Source: Xanthomonas boreopolis
GTDB taxonomy: Bacteria; Pseudomonadota; Gammaproteobacteria; Xanthomonadales; Xanthomonadaceae
DNA: 64,000 nucleotides
Direction: 5' to 3'
NCBI GenBank assembly: GCA_014654535.1
Contig: BNBA01000021.1
Span: 1-64,000 of the forward strand
The position numbers and the translations under genes were made by a program. Below the pieces are notes generated by a model. That model ran no database searches. It was not told the DNA's origin and saw only the letters and a program-made list of their open reading frames with translations. Position 1 is the stretch's first letter. Every line of letters starts with the position of its first letter. Positions 25,192 through 34,399 of this stretch are shown here, one piece after another.

Positions 25192-25502
25192 ACGAATCCA
25201 ACCGCGCATACGATCAGTGGTGGCTGGCCACGCTCGGCCGGCTGCTGATCTGGGCACGGCTGCGGGTGAAGGACGCCGGTACCGCCGAAGTGCTCGACAG
25301 CGACGGCAAGGTACTGGTCTACGACAGCGAGGACAGCGCGCGCGCGGCCCTGTTCGACGCCGAGTTCGTGGCCTTCGACGGCCTCGACGAGGAGGACGCG
25401 CTGGCGCGCGGCTTCTCGCTGGGCGAGATCGCCCCGCCCAGCGCCGGCAGCGACGAGGAACTGCGCGGCCTGATGACGGTCACCCTCGGGCATCGGGCTT
25501 GA
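25188..25502 (+). CDS. Small acidic soluble protein, unknown
   Basis: This encodes 104 residues. It has no clear membrane segment and is rich in Asp and Glu (DSDGKVLVYDSEDSARAALF, FDGLDEEDALARGF). The ATG overlaps the upstream gene by four bases. The PaiB-like gene begins two bases after the stop position 25502. I do not recognise the family. Confidence 0.65.
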   Translation: MNESNRAYDQWWLATLGRLLIWARLRVKDAGTAEVLDSDGKVLVYDSEDSARAALFDAEFVAFDGLDEEDALARGFSLGEIAPPSAGSDEELRGLMTVTLGHRA

Positions 25503-25503
25503 G

Positions 25504-26145
25504 ATGTACACGCCCCGCGCCTTCGCCGGCACCGACCTGACCGCGCTGGACGACCTGTTCGCGCGCGATCCCTTCGTCACGCTGGTCACGCCGGGCGAGG
25601 GCCTGCTGCCGCAGGTCAGCCACCTGCCCGTGCTGTATGCGCGCGACGGCGACGCCGTGGTGCTGGAAGGCCATTGGGCGCGCCCCAACCCGCAGGCCGT
25701 GCACGAAGGCCAGGCGCTGGCGATCGTGCACGGCCCGCACGCCTACGTCTCGCCGGGCTGGTACCCCGACAAGGAAGCCGCCGCGCGCGTACCGACCTGG
25801 AACTACGCGGTCGCCCACCTGAAGGGCCGGCTGCTGCCCTACCGCGACGAAGCCCTGCTGGCGGACCTGGTGACGCGCCTCGGCGATGCCTTCGAGTCCG
25901 GCATCGGCAGCGACTGGCGGTTCGAGACCGACCGTCCCGAGCACGTGCGCCAGCTGCGCGGCATCGTCGGCTTCCGTTTCGAGGTGGCCTCGATCGAGCT
26001 CAAGCTGAAGCTGAGCCAGAACCATCCGCAAGCCAATGTCGATGCGGTGATCGAGGCGCTGGGGCGCCAGCCGGCGCAGAACGCCCGCGACACCGCCGCC
26101 TGGATGCAACGCTGGCGCCCGCGCCGCGAGGCTTCGCCAGGCTGA
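25504..26145 (+). CDS. PaiB-family FMN-binding protein
   Basis: This encodes 213 residues, close to Bacillus PaiB (207). MYTPRAFAGTDLTALDDLFA, SHLPVLYARDGD, LEGHWARPNPQ, ARVPTWNYAVAHLKG and LRGIVGFRFEVASIELKLKL match the family. It has a split-barrel, flavin-reductase-like fold. PaiB acts as a negative transcriptional regulator in Bacillus; in proteobacteria the role is unproven. It follows the tiny-gene cluster directly. Confidence 0.87.
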   Translation: MYTPRAFAGTDLTALDDLFARDPFVTLVTPGEGLLPQVSHLPVLYARDGDAVVLEGHWARPNPQAVHEGQALAIVHGPHAYVSPGWYPDKEAAARVPTWNYAVAHLKGRLLPYRDEALLADLVTRLGDAFESGIGSDWRFETDRPEHVRQLRGIVGFRFEVASIELKLKLSQNHPQANVDAVIEALGRQPAQNARDTAAWMQRWRPRREASPG

Positions 26146-26189
26146 TCCATTCCCTTCCAGCCGCCTCGCGGCTACTGGAGCATCCCCCG

Positions 26190-26852
26190 ATGAGTTCACT
26201 GACCCAATTGCTCGAAAACAACCGCGAATGGTCCGAACGGATCCATCGCGAGGACCCGGAGTTCTTCGCGCGGCTTTCCAAGCAGCAGAAGCCCGAATAC
26301 CTGTGGATCGGCTGCTCCGATTCGCGCGTGCCGGCCAACCAGATCATCGACATGGCGCCGGGCGAGGTGTTCGTGCACCGCAACGTCGCCAACGTGGTCG
26401 TGCACACCGACCTGAACTGCCTGTCCACGATCCAGTTCGCGGTCGACGTGCTCAAGGTCAAGCACATCCTGGTGGTCGGCCACTACGGCTGCGGCGGCGT
26501 CTACGCCAGCCTGACCCAGCAGCGGCTCGGCCTCGTCGACAACTGGATCCGCCACGTCACCGACGTCGCCGACAAGCATGCCGGCTGCCTGCACGACGCC
26601 GGGGAGCTGTCGATGCAGCATGCGCGCCTGTGCGAGCTGAACGTGCTCGAGCAGGTCGTGCACGTCGCCCGCACCACGGTCGTGCAGGACGCGTGGAACC
26701 GCGGCCAGGCGCTGGCCGTGCACGGCTGGGTCTACAGCCTGCGCGACGGCCGGGTGCACGACCTGGGCATGGACGTCGCCCGGCCGGAAGAACTCGACGA
26801 GCGCTACCAGGCTGCGCTGGCGCGCATCCAGGCCGATCGCGAAGAACGCTGA
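26190..26852 (+). CDS. can: Beta-carbonic anhydrase
   Basis: This 220-residue enzyme interconverts CO2 and bicarbonate, and has the same length as E. coli Can. Zinc ligands fall at identical positions: Cys42 and Asp44 ([13 protein letters not shown]), His98 and Cys101 (VGHYGCGGV). CTGGAG lies upstream of the ATG. It ends 22 bases before haaO and may be co-transcribed with it, although no metabolic link is evident. Confidence 0.96.
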   Translation: MSSLTQLLENNREWSERIHREDPEFFARLSKQQKPEYLWIGCSDSRVPANQIIDMAPGEVFVHRNVANVVVHTDLNCLSTIQFAVDVLKVKHILVVGHYGCGGVYASLTQQRLGLVDNWIRHVTDVADKHAGCLHDAGELSMQHARLCELNVLEQVVHVARTTVVQDAWNRGQALAVHGWVYSLRDGRVHDLGMDVARPEELDERYQAALARIQADREER

Positions 26853-26874
26853 CCCCTCACCGACCGGAGCCGCC

Positions 26875-27396
26875 ATGCTGCCCTCGCCCATCAACCTGCA
26901 GGCCTGGATCGAGGAGCACCGGCACCTGCTCAAGCCCCCGGTCGGCAACAAGTGCATCCAGCAGGACGACTTCATCGTCATGGTCGTCGGCGGGCCCAAC
27001 GCGCGCACCGACTACCACTACGACGAAGGCCCCGAGTGGTTCTACCAGCTGGAAGGCGAGATGGTGCTGAAGGTGCAGGAGGACGGCCGGGTCCGCGACA
27101 TCCCGATCCGCGCCGGCGAGATCTTCCTGCTGCCGCCGAAGGTGCCGCATTCGCCGCAGCGCATGCCCGACTCGGTCGGGCTGGTGGTCGAACGCAGGCG
27201 CCTGCCGCACGAACAGGACGGGCTGATGTGGTTCTGCGGGAAGTGCAACCACAAGCTGTACGAGGAGTACTTCCCGCTGAAGAACATCGAGGCCGACTTC
27301 CCGCCGGTGTTCGAGCGCTTCTATGGCTCCGAGGCGCTGCGCACCTGCGGCGCGTGCGGCGAGGTGCACCCGGTCCCGGCGCGCCATCGGGCATAG
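26875..27396 (+). CDS. nbaC: 3-hydroxyanthranilate 3,4-dioxygenase
   Basis: This 173-residue cupin opens the ring of 3-hydroxyanthranilate, giving the precursor of quinolinate. The active-site iron ligands are His48, Glu54 and His92. The bacterial-type second iron site is complete: Cys121, Cys124 (WFCGKCNHK), Cys158 and Cys161 (RTCGACGE). It is the first of three kynurenine-pathway genes here (also called haaO). A REPIN-like repeat separates it from kynU. Confidence 0.96.
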   Translation: MLPSPINLQAWIEEHRHLLKPPVGNKCIQQDDFIVMVVGGPNARTDYHYDEGPEWFYQLEGEMVLKVQEDGRVRDIPIRAGEIFLLPPKVPHSPQRMPDSVGLVVERRRLPHEQDGLMWFCGKCNHKLYEEYFPLKNIEADFPPVFERFYGSEALRTCGACGEVHPVPARHRA

Positions 27397-27414
27397 CGAC
27401 GGACACGAACGCTC

Positions 27415-27486
27415 CCGTGGAAGGGACTTCGGTAACGACGGGGCTTTCCCGGGGAAGCCCCGTCGGGACTGGAAACCCTCCCACGG
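27415..27486. repeat. REPIN-like palindrome, family A
   Basis: A 72-base inverted repeat from CCGTGGAAGGGACTTC to its partner ending CCCTCCCACGG, with a GGGGCTTTCCCGGGGAAGCCCC centre. It lies between nbaC and kynU inside a probable operon. Confidence 0.85.
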
Positions 27487-27523
27487 CGATACACTGCGGG
27501 CCTGTTCCTGCACCGCCCAGCCC

Positions 27524-28798
27524 ATGACCGAACCGCTCTCTCGCACCCACGCCCTCGCGCTCGACGCGGAAGATCCGCTTCGCCACCTGCGCGGGGAGTT
27601 CCTGTTCCCGCGCCACGGCGACGGCGAACAGACCTACTTCGTCGGCAACTCGCTGGGCCTGCAGCCGCGCGGCGCCAAGGCGATGATCCAGGAAGTGCTC
27701 GACCACTGGGGCACGCTGGCCGTGGAAGGCCACTTCACCGGGCAGGCGCAATGGATGACCTACCAGGAGCTGGTCACCGGACCGCTGGCGCGACTGGTCG
27801 GCGCCAAGCCGGTCGAAGTGGTGGCGATGAACTCGCTGAGCGTCAACCTGCACCTGATGATGGTCAGCTTCTATCGCCCGACCCCGGAACGGCCGGCGAT
27901 CCTGATCGAGGCCGGCGCGTTCCCGTCGGACCGGCATGCCGTGGAGTCGCAGATCCGCTTCCACGGCTTCGACCCGGCCACCGACCTGATCGAGGTGGAC
28001 GCCGACGAGCCCGACGGCACCATCTCGATGGCGGCGATCGAACGCGCCATCGCCGAGCATGGCCCGCGGCTCGCGCTGGTGCTATGGCCGGGCGTGCAGT
28101 ACCGCACCGGGCAGGCGTTCGACCTGGCGCAGATCGTCCGGCTCGCGCGCGCCCAAGGCGCGGCCGTGGGCTTCGACCTGGCCCACGCGGTCGGCAACCT
28201 GTCGTTGTCGCTGCACGAGGACGGCGCCGATTTCGCGGTGTGGTGCCACTACAAATACCTCAATGCCGGCCCCGGCGCGGTCGCCGGGTGCTTCGTGCAC
28301 GAGCGCCACGCGCGCGCCGGCCTGCCCCGCTTCGCCGGCTGGTGGGGCCACGAGAAGCAGACCCGCTTCCGGATGGCGCCGGAGTTCGTGCCCACGCCCG
28401 GCGCGGAAGGCTGGCAGCTGAGCAACCCGCCGATCCTGGCGATCGCGCCGCTGCGCGCCTCGCTCGCCTTGTTCGACCAGGCCGGCATGCCCGCGCTGCG
28501 GCGCAAGTCCGAGCAGCTCACCGGGTTGCTGGAAGCGCTGATCCGCGCGCGCCTGTCCCAGGTGCTGCAGATCGTCACGCCGTCCGAACCGACGCGGCGG
28601 GGCTGCCAGCTGTCCCTGCGCGTGATCGGCGGCCGCGAGCGCGGGCGCTCGCTGTTCGAGTACCTGCAATCGGCCGGCGTGCTCGGCGACTGGCGCGAGC
28701 CGGACGTGATCCGCATCTCCCCGGTGCCGATGTACAACCGCTTCGCCGACCTGCACCACTTCGTCGAGGAAGTGGAGCGCTGGGCAGGCCGGCACTAG
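27524..28798 (+). CDS. kynU: Kynureninase
   Basis: This 424-residue PLP enzyme cleaves kynurenine or 3-hydroxykynurenine to (3-hydroxy)anthranilate and alanine. The cofactor lysine is Lys244 (WCHYKYLNAGPGAVAG), and Asp218 in GFDLAHAVGN binds the PLP nitrogen. The family-typical TYFVGNSLGLQPR and GWWGHEKQTRFRMAPEF are present. It lies between nbaC and kmo with a REPIN-like element on each side. Confidence 0.97.
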   Translation: MTEPLSRTHALALDAEDPLRHLRGEFLFPRHGDGEQTYFVGNSLGLQPRGAKAMIQEVLDHWGTLAVEGHFTGQAQWMTYQELVTGPLARLVGAKPVEVVAMNSLSVNLHLMMVSFYRPTPERPAILIEAGAFPSDRHAVESQIRFHGFDPATDLIEVDADEPDGTISMAAIERAIAEHGPRLALVLWPGVQYRTGQAFDLAQIVRLARAQGAAVGFDLAHAVGNLSLSLHEDGADFAVWCHYKYLNAGPGAVAGCFVHERHARAGLPRFAGWWGHEKQTRFRMAPEFVPTPGAEGWQLSNPPILAIAPLRASLALFDQAGMPALRRKSEQLTGLLEALIRARLSQVLQIVTPSEPTRRGCQLSLRVIGGRERGRSLFEYLQSAGVLGDWREPDVIRISPVPMYNRFADLHHFVEEVERWAGRH

Positions 28799-28806
28799 AC
28801 CTCATC

Positions 28807-28874
28807 TGTGGGAGGGACTTCAGTCCCGACGGGTTTTACCGGTAAAGCCCGTCGGGACTGAAGTCCCTCCCACA
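28807..28874. repeat. REPIN-like palindrome, family A (near perfect)
   Basis: A 68-base inverted repeat in which 33 of 34 pairs match: TGTGGGAGGGACTTCAGTCC...TTTTACC|GGTAAAG...GGGACTGAAGTCCCTCCCACA. It begins nine bases after the kynU stop and ends 27 bases before the kmo start. Confidence 0.95.
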
Positions 28875-28900
28875 GGATTCTTCCTCTTCTGGATGCTCCG

Positions 28901-30265
28901 TTGAACGTCACGCAACGCTCCCTCACCCTGGTCGGCGCCGGCCTCGCCGGCTCGCTGCTGGCGATCCTTCTTTCCCGGCGCGGCTGGGACGTCACCGTCT
29001 ACGAACGACGCGGCGACCCGCGCGTGAAGGGATACGAATCGGGCCGGTCGATCAACCTCGCGCTCGCCGAACGCGGGCGCCATGCGTTGCGCCAGGCCGG
29101 CGCCGAGGACGCGGTGATGGCGCGCGCGGTGATGATGCGCGGGCGCATGGTGCACCCGGCCGGCGCCGCCGCGCAGTTGCAGCGCTACGGCCGCGACGAC
29201 AGCGAGGTGATCTGGTCGATCCATCGCGCCGACCTCAACCTGGTGCTGCTGGAACTGGCCGAACAGGCCGGCGCGCGGATCCATTTCTACCGGCGCCTGC
29301 ACACCGTCGATTTCGACGCCGGCTACGCGCGTTTCATCGACGACCGCGACGACCAACCGCACGACATCCATTTCCGGACCCTGGTCGGCGCCGACGGCGC
29401 GGGTTCGGCGCTGCGCGCGGCGATGAACCGCAAGAGCCCGCTCGGCGAGCGGACCGAGTTCCTCGACCACTCCTACAAGGAGCTCGAGATCCCCCCGGCC
29501 GAGGACGGAGGGTTCCGGATCGAGCGCAATGCGTTGCACATCTGGCCGCGCGGCCACTACATGTGCATCGCCCTGCCCAACGATGGCGGCACCTTCACCG
29601 TCACGCTGTTCCTGCCCAACGAGGGCGAGCCGAGTTTCGCCACCACCCGCACCGGCGACGAGGCGCTTGCGCTGTTCGCGCGCGAGTTCCCGGACGCCTT
29701 GCCGCTGATCCCGCGCCTGAAGCAGGACTGGGAAGAACATCCGCCGGGCCTGCTCGGCACCCTCTACCTGGACCGCTGGCACCTCGGCGGCCGCGCCGCG
29801 CTGGTCGGCGACGCCGCGCACGCGATGGTGCCGTTCCACGGCCAGGGAATGAACTGCGCGTTCGAGGACTGCGTGGCCCTGGCCGACATGCTGTGCGCGC
29901 ACGACGACATCGAACGGGCCTTCGCCGCCTTCGAACGCGAGCGCAAGCCGAACGCGCAGGCGATCCAGCGAATGGCGCTGGAGAACTACGTCGAGATGCG
30001 CGACCGCGTCGACGATGCGGACTTCCTGCTCCAGCGCGAACTCGAACGCGAACTGCAGGCTCGCTGGCCGACGCGCTTCGTGCCGCACTACACGATGGTG
30101 ACGTTCCTGCGCACGCCGTATGCGACGGCGTTGCAGCGCAGCGAAATCCAGCGGGACATCCTGGTCGAGGCCACGCGCGGGCATCGCGACCTGTCGCGGA
30201 TCGACTGGACCGCGCTGGAAAGGACCGTGCACGCGCGATTGGCGCCGCTGGAGGGCGCGCATTGA
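28901..30265 (+). CDS. kmo: Kynurenine 3-monooxygenase
   Basis: This 454-residue flavoprotein hydroxylates kynurenine using NADPH and O2. The FAD motif LVGAGLAGSLLA is at the N-terminus, and the second FAD motif is LVGDAAHAMVPFHGQGMNCA. GRSINLALAERGRHALRQAG is typical of KMO. The start must be the TTG at 28901: there is no in-frame ATG before residue ~70, and that would remove the FAD motif. With nbaC and kynU it would route kynurenine to quinolinate. Tryptophan dioxygenase, kynurenine formamidase and nadC are not in the window. Confidence 0.95.
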   Translation: MNVTQRSLTLVGAGLAGSLLAILLSRRGWDVTVYERRGDPRVKGYESGRSINLALAERGRHALRQAGAEDAVMARAVMMRGRMVHPAGAAAQLQRYGRDDSEVIWSIHRADLNLVLLELAEQAGARIHFYRRLHTVDFDAGYARFIDDRDDQPHDIHFRTLVGADGAGSALRAAMNRKSPLGERTEFLDHSYKELEIPPAEDGGFRIERNALHIWPRGHYMCIALPNDGGTFTVTLFLPNEGEPSFATTRTGDEALALFAREFPDALPLIPRLKQDWEEHPPGLLGTLYLDRWHLGGRAALVGDAAHAMVPFHGQGMNCAFEDCVALADMLCAHDDIERAFAAFERERKPNAQAIQRMALENYVEMRDRVDDADFLLQRELERELQARWPTRFVPHYTMVTFLRTPYATALQRSEIQRDILVEATRGHRDLSRIDWTALERTVHARLAPLEGAH

Positions 30266-30370
30266 GCGCCCGGCCTTCTCCTCCCGCGGCCTAGACGCGT
30301 GGCTTGCGAGCCCCTGGCTCGCACACGCCTGGATGCCCGGCGTATGGCGCAATGCCTGCGGCATGGGAAG

Positions 30371-30560
30371 GCTTCTCCCTTTCTCCTTCCGGGAGAAGGC
30401 GCGAAGCGCCGATGAGGGTACGGGCGAAGCCGCGCCGCGAGGGCTCGGCAGCCATCGCATCGAGGAATGCATCGCCACGCCCCGGCCCACGCCAGCGGCG
30501 CGCAAGCCATGCCCTCTCGCCCCGATGGGAGAGGCGCGACGATGGGCAAGCCGCACCCCG
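30371..30560. repeat. Decayed intergenic repeat between kmo and sbcB
   Basis: The 352-base gap has no gene. It contains CTTCTCCTTCCGGGAGAAGG-type palindromic sequence and CGATGAGGGTACGGGCG (30375-30440), a motif I associate with dispersed xanthomonad intergenic repeats. A second weak palindrome (CCTCTCGCCCCGATGGGAGAGG) lies near 30510-30535. Family assignment is by eye only. Confidence 0.4.
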
Positions 30561-30617
30561 TAGGGACATCCACCAAAGCCGCCGTAGAATGGCCGCGCCC
30601 TCCCCGATCGTCCCTGC

Positions 30618-32057
30618 ATGCCCGCCAGCTTTCTCTTCTACGACCTCGAAACCTTCGGCCAGGATCCGCGCAAGACCCGCATCGCGCAGTTCGCCGCCGT
30701 GCGCACCGATGCCGAACTCAACGTGGTCGAGGAACCGGTCAGCTTCTTCGTGCGGCCAGCCGACGACTTGCTGCCCTCGCCCCATGCCACGCTGGTCACC
30801 GGCATCGCGCCGCAGCGGGCGCAGCTCGAAGGCATCAACGAGGCCGAGGCGTTCGCGCGCATCGTCGAGCTGATGGCGCGCCCGGAGACCTGCACGCTCG
30901 GCTACAACACGCTGCGCTTCGACGACGAGTTCGTCCGCCACGGCCTGTTCCGCAACTTCTACGATCCCTACGAGCGCGAATGGCGCGGCGGCAACTCGCG
31001 CTGGGACCTGCTCGACATGCTGCGCCTGCTGCATGCGCTGCGCCCGGAAGGCATCGCCTGGCCCAAGCGGGAGGACGGCGCGACCTCGTTCAAGCTCGAG
31101 CACCTGGCCGAGGCCAACGGCGTACGCGAGGGCGACGCGCACGAGGCCCTGTCGGACGTGTTCGCCACGATCGGCATGGCGCGCCTGTTCAAGCGCCACC
31201 AGCCGCGCATGTGGGAATACGCGCTGCGCCTGCGCGACAAGCGCTACGCCTCCGGCCTGCTCGACGTGATCGCGCCCACGCCGGTACTGCACGTCTCCCA
31301 GCGCTACCCGGCCGCGCGCATGTGCGCCGCGCCGGTGCTGCCGCTGGCCAGGCACCCGCGCATCGACAGCCGCGTGATCGTGTTCGACCTGGACGGCGAG
31401 ATCGAGCCGCTGCTGCGGATGTCGCCCGAGGAGATCGCCGATCGCCTGTACACGCCGGCGGCCGACCTGCCCGAAGGCGAGCAACGCATCGCCCTCAAGG
31501 AGGTCCATACCAACAAGGTGCCGGCGCTGGTGGCCTGGAACCACCTGCGCGCGCCGGACTTCGACCGCCTGTGCATCGATCCGGCCGCCGTGGAAGCCAA
31601 GGCCGCGCGCCTGCGCCAGGCCGGGCCCGAACTGGCCGAGAAGGTGCGCAGGGTATTCGGCACCGAGCGCGCGGTCCCGCCCGGGGACGTGGACGCCTCG
31701 CTGTACGACGGCTTCCTGGCGGAAGGCGACCGCCGCCTGATGCCCCTGGTGCGCGCCAGCGCGCCGGCCGACCTGCCGGCGCTGGCATCGCGCTTCCGCG
31801 ACGAACGCATGCCCGAGTTGCTGTTCCGCTACCAGGCGCGCAACTGGCCGCAGACGCTGTCGTTCGACCAGCAGGCGCGCTGGGACGATTACCGCCGCCA
31901 CCGCCTGATGGCCGACAGCGGCCTGTCAGAAACCAGTTTCGACCAGTTCTGGGCGCAGATCGCCGATCTGCGCCTCGCCCACGCCCACGATGCCGCCAAG
32001 CTGGCACTGCTCGACCAGTTGGCGGCCTGGGGCCACGACCTGCAGCGTTCGCTATGA
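30618..32057 (+). CDS. sbcB: Exodeoxyribonuclease I
   Basis: This 479-residue enzyme is a 3'-5' exonuclease for single-stranded DNA, active in recombination and mismatch repair. DEDDh motif residues: Asp9 and Glu11 in FLFYDLETFGQDPRKTRIAQ, LGYNTLRFDDEFVRH, and DAHEALSDVFATI. An SH3-like region and C-terminal domain follow (RYQARNWPQTL). Length matches E. coli (475). It overlaps the next gene by four bases. Confidence 0.96.
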   Translation: MPASFLFYDLETFGQDPRKTRIAQFAAVRTDAELNVVEEPVSFFVRPADDLLPSPHATLVTGIAPQRAQLEGINEAEAFARIVELMARPETCTLGYNTLRFDDEFVRHGLFRNFYDPYEREWRGGNSRWDLLDMLRLLHALRPEGIAWPKREDGATSFKLEHLAEANGVREGDAHEALSDVFATIGMARLFKRHQPRMWEYALRLRDKRYASGLLDVIAPTPVLHVSQRYPAARMCAAPVLPLARHPRIDSRVIVFDLDGEIEPLLRMSPEEIADRLYTPAADLPEGEQRIALKEVHTNKVPALVAWNHLRAPDFDRLCIDPAAVEAKAARLRQAGPELAEKVRRVFGTERAVPPGDVDASLYDGFLAEGDRRLMPLVRASAPADLPALASRFRDERMPELLFRYQARNWPQTLSFDQQARWDDYRRHRLMADSGLSETSFDQFWAQIADLRLAHAHDAAKLALLDQLAAWGHDLQRSL

Positions 32058-32740
32058 CGACCTACTTCACCGATGCCAGTTTCAAGTTCCTGCGCGGCCT
32101 GGCCCGCCACAACGACAAGACCTGGTTCAACGCGCACAAGGCGCAGTACGAGGAACACGTGCGCCAGCCGTTCCTGCGCCTGCTGACCGACCTGCAGCCG
32201 GCGCTGGCCGGGGTCAGCGAGCACTTCCGCGCCGACCCGCGCAGCCAGGGCGGCTCGCTGTTCCGCATCTACCGCGATGCGCGCTTCTCCAACGACAAGT
32301 CGCCCTACAAGAGCTGGCAGGGCGCGCGCCTGTTCCACGCCCGCCGCCGCGAGGTGCCGGCGCCCTCGTTCTACCTGCACCTGCAGCCGGGCGAGAGCTT
32401 CGTCGGCGCCGGCATCTGGCACCCCGAGCCGGAAGTGCAGCGCCGCATCCGGCAGTTCATCTTCGACAACCCGGGCAGTTGGAAGGCAGCCGCGCACGCT
32501 CCGAAACTGCGGCGCAAGTTCGAACTGGCGCAGGAAGAGAAGATGGTGCGGCCGCCGCGCGGCTTCCCGGCCGACTTCGAGTTCCTGGACGACCTCAAGC
32601 AGCGCAACTGGGTGATGTGGCGCCCGCTCGACGACGCCACGATGACCGGCCCGCGCCTGCGCCAGACCGTCGCCGCCGACCTGGCGACGCTCGGCCCGTT
32701 CGTCGACTACCTGTGCGCGGCGCTGGACCTGGAGTTCTGA
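32054..32740 (+). CDS. DUF2461 (TIGR02453) family protein
   Basis: This encodes 228 residues. YFTDASFKFLRGLARHNDKT, WFNAHKAQYEEHVRQPF, SLFRIYRDARFSNDKSPYK and FVGAGIWHPEP are the hallmark segments of the family, whose function is unknown. The ATG at 32054 overlaps the sbcB stop, implying translational coupling. A role linked to DNA repair is possible but only suggested by this position. Confidence 0.9.
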   Translation: MTTYFTDASFKFLRGLARHNDKTWFNAHKAQYEEHVRQPFLRLLTDLQPALAGVSEHFRADPRSQGGSLFRIYRDARFSNDKSPYKSWQGARLFHARRREVPAPSFYLHLQPGESFVGAGIWHPEPEVQRRIRQFIFDNPGSWKAAAHAPKLRRKFELAQEEKMVRPPRGFPADFEFLDDLKQRNWVMWRPLDDATMTGPRLRQTVAADLATLGPFVDYLCAALDLEF

Positions 32741-32756
32741 ACCGACGCCGGGCCGG

Positions 32757-33740
32757 TTACCGCCCCGCGTCGCGGCCGAAGTAGCCGGAGGCATCGACGA
32801 AGCGTTGCACCGCCGCGGCATCGGCAAGGTCCAGTTCGATCATCGTGCGGATCGCCGCGGCCCGGTCCGCACTGGCCCGGTAATAGCCCGCGCAGATCGC
32901 GTAGCCGACGTAGTAGCCGAGATCGCGCGTCCCGAACGGGTTGTCGGCGTCGTTGTAGAGCCACCCGCTGTAGTCGTTGCCGGCCATGTCCTTCCGGAAT
33001 GCCGCGCGGATCGCCGCATCGTGGGCCGGCCCGTAGCGGACGTAATCCAGTTCGGGCAGGCGCCCGGTCACCTGCTCGGCGACGAAATCGGCCACGCCCT
33101 CGTACACGGCCTGGGCGAGCAGGCTGCCGCGCGCGCCGCGCTGCTGCGTGTGCACCGCCTCGTGGACCAGCAGCAGGTCCAGGTTGTCCAGCGGACGGCT
33201 GGCGAAATAACCGGCGAAGAAGCGCTGCAGCCGCTCCGGCATCTGCGAAGTATCGACGGTGCCGTCGCCGGCGGCCAGTTCCACGCCGATCAACACCTTG
33301 TCGTCCAGGGTGGTGCCGGCCGAACGCAGTGCGCCGACCTCCAGGTAGATGGACGCATCGCGCAAGCCGGGGTAGAGCTGCCGCAACCGTCGCAGGTGCC
33401 GCTCGACCCGGCCGACCACCGGCGCGACCAGCCCGGTGCGCGGGCGGATCGAATCCCAGTAGCGCGGATAGGCGCGGATCGCGTCGACGTAGGCGGCGGC
33501 ATCGTAGCCCTTGGCCTGCGCGAACGCGGCCAGGCCCGGCGAGCCCTGGTCCAGGTAGCCGTGCTGCAGCAACTGCAGTTGCCGGTCGCGCTCGGGCTCG
33601 GCCCGGACCCGGTCGTAGACCTGCCAGAACAGCGCGATGTCGGAATCGACGACCCCGACCGTGGCCGTCTCGTCCGCCCCCGAACGCCCCGCGGCCAGGA
33701 GCCATGCCAGGCCCAGCAGGCACGTTGCAAGCTTCTTCAC
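32757..33740 (-). CDS. Exported putative zinc metallopeptidase (DUF2268-like)
   Basis: This encodes 327 residues. The GTG start at 33740 is chosen because GGAGGAA lies just upstream and a signal peptide follows (MKKLATCLLGLAWLLAAGRS). HEAVH at residues 193-197 is an HExxH zinc site. QAVYEGVADFVAEQVTG about 20 residues on could supply the third ligand, and LGYYVGYAICAGYY is typical of the DUF2268-like region. It is probably a periplasmic gluzincin of unknown substrate. It is convergent with the DUF2461 gene and divergent from the DUF2939 gene. Confidence 0.75.
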   Translation of the reverse strand: MKKLATCLLGLAWLLAAGRSGADETATVGVVDSDIALFWQVYDRVRAEPERDRQLQLLQHGYLDQGSPGLAAFAQAKGYDAAAYVDAIRAYPRYWDSIRPRTGLVAPVVGRVERHLRRLRQLYPGLRDASIYLEVGALRSAGTTLDDKVLIGVELAAGDGTVDTSQMPERLQRFFAGYFASRPLDNLDLLLVHEAVHTQQRGARGSLLAQAVYEGVADFVAEQVTGRLPELDYVRYGPAHDAAIRAAFRKDMAGNDYSGWLYNDADNPFGTRDLGYYVGYAICAGYYRASADRAAAIRTMIELDLADAAAVQRFVDASGYFGRDAGR

Positions 33741-33838
33741 TCGTTCCTCCCCCGGCCGCCGGCGCGGCACGATCGTTCCTGTTGGCGCGTTCATGCGCCG
33801 TGCGTATGCTGCACCGGTTCCGGAGCAGGAAACAGCCG

Positions 33839-34399
33839 ATGAAGCGATGGTGGTGGCTCCCGCCGTGCCTGGTGTTCTGCGCGTTGCTGGGCTACGTCGT
33901 CTCCGGGCCCTACCTGGCCATCCGTGCCATCGGCCAGGCGATCGAGCGCCAGGATACGGCCGCCCTCGGGCGCCACGTGGATTTCCCGGCATTGCGCGCC
34001 AACCTCAAGGCGCAGGTCGACGATTACCTGGTACGCCAGGCCGGGCCGGGCCTGCAGTCGAGCCTGCTCGGGGCGTTCGCGCTGCGCGCCGCCGGCGGCG
34101 TTGCTGGCGCGGGCGTGGACGCCGTGGCGACGCCCGCCGGGATCGGCGCGCTGCTGCAAGGACGCACCCTGTGGAAGCGCGCCACCGGCGACACCGTCGG
34201 CGGCGCCACCGTCGGCGGCGACACCTATGCCGCGCCCAGGCCCGACCGGCCGTTGGCACGCTACGAAGGGCGCTTCGATTCCATTTCCCGGTTCTCCGCC
34301 ACCGTGCATACCGAGGCCGGCACGCCGGTGGTGTTCGTGCTCGGCCGCGACGGCCTGCGCTGGAAACTGACCAACATCGTGCTGCCGCTGCCCCCGTGA
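33839..34399 (+). CDS. DUF2939 family membrane-anchored protein
   Basis: This encodes 186 residues. One N-terminal hydrophobic segment (WWWLPPCLVFCALLGYVVSG) is followed by PYLAIRAIGQAIERQDTAAL and HVDFPALRANLKAQVDDYLV, characteristic of DUF2939. Function unknown. It is likely anchored in the inner membrane with a periplasmic body. The stop overlaps the GTG start of the next gene (GTGA). Confidence 0.82.
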   Translation: MKRWWWLPPCLVFCALLGYVVSGPYLAIRAIGQAIERQDTAALGRHVDFPALRANLKAQVDDYLVRQAGPGLQSSLLGAFALRAAGGVAGAGVDAVATPAGIGALLQGRTLWKRATGDTVGGATVGGDTYAAPRPDRPLARYEGRFDSISRFSATVHTEAGTPVVFVLGRDGLRWKLTNIVLPLPP

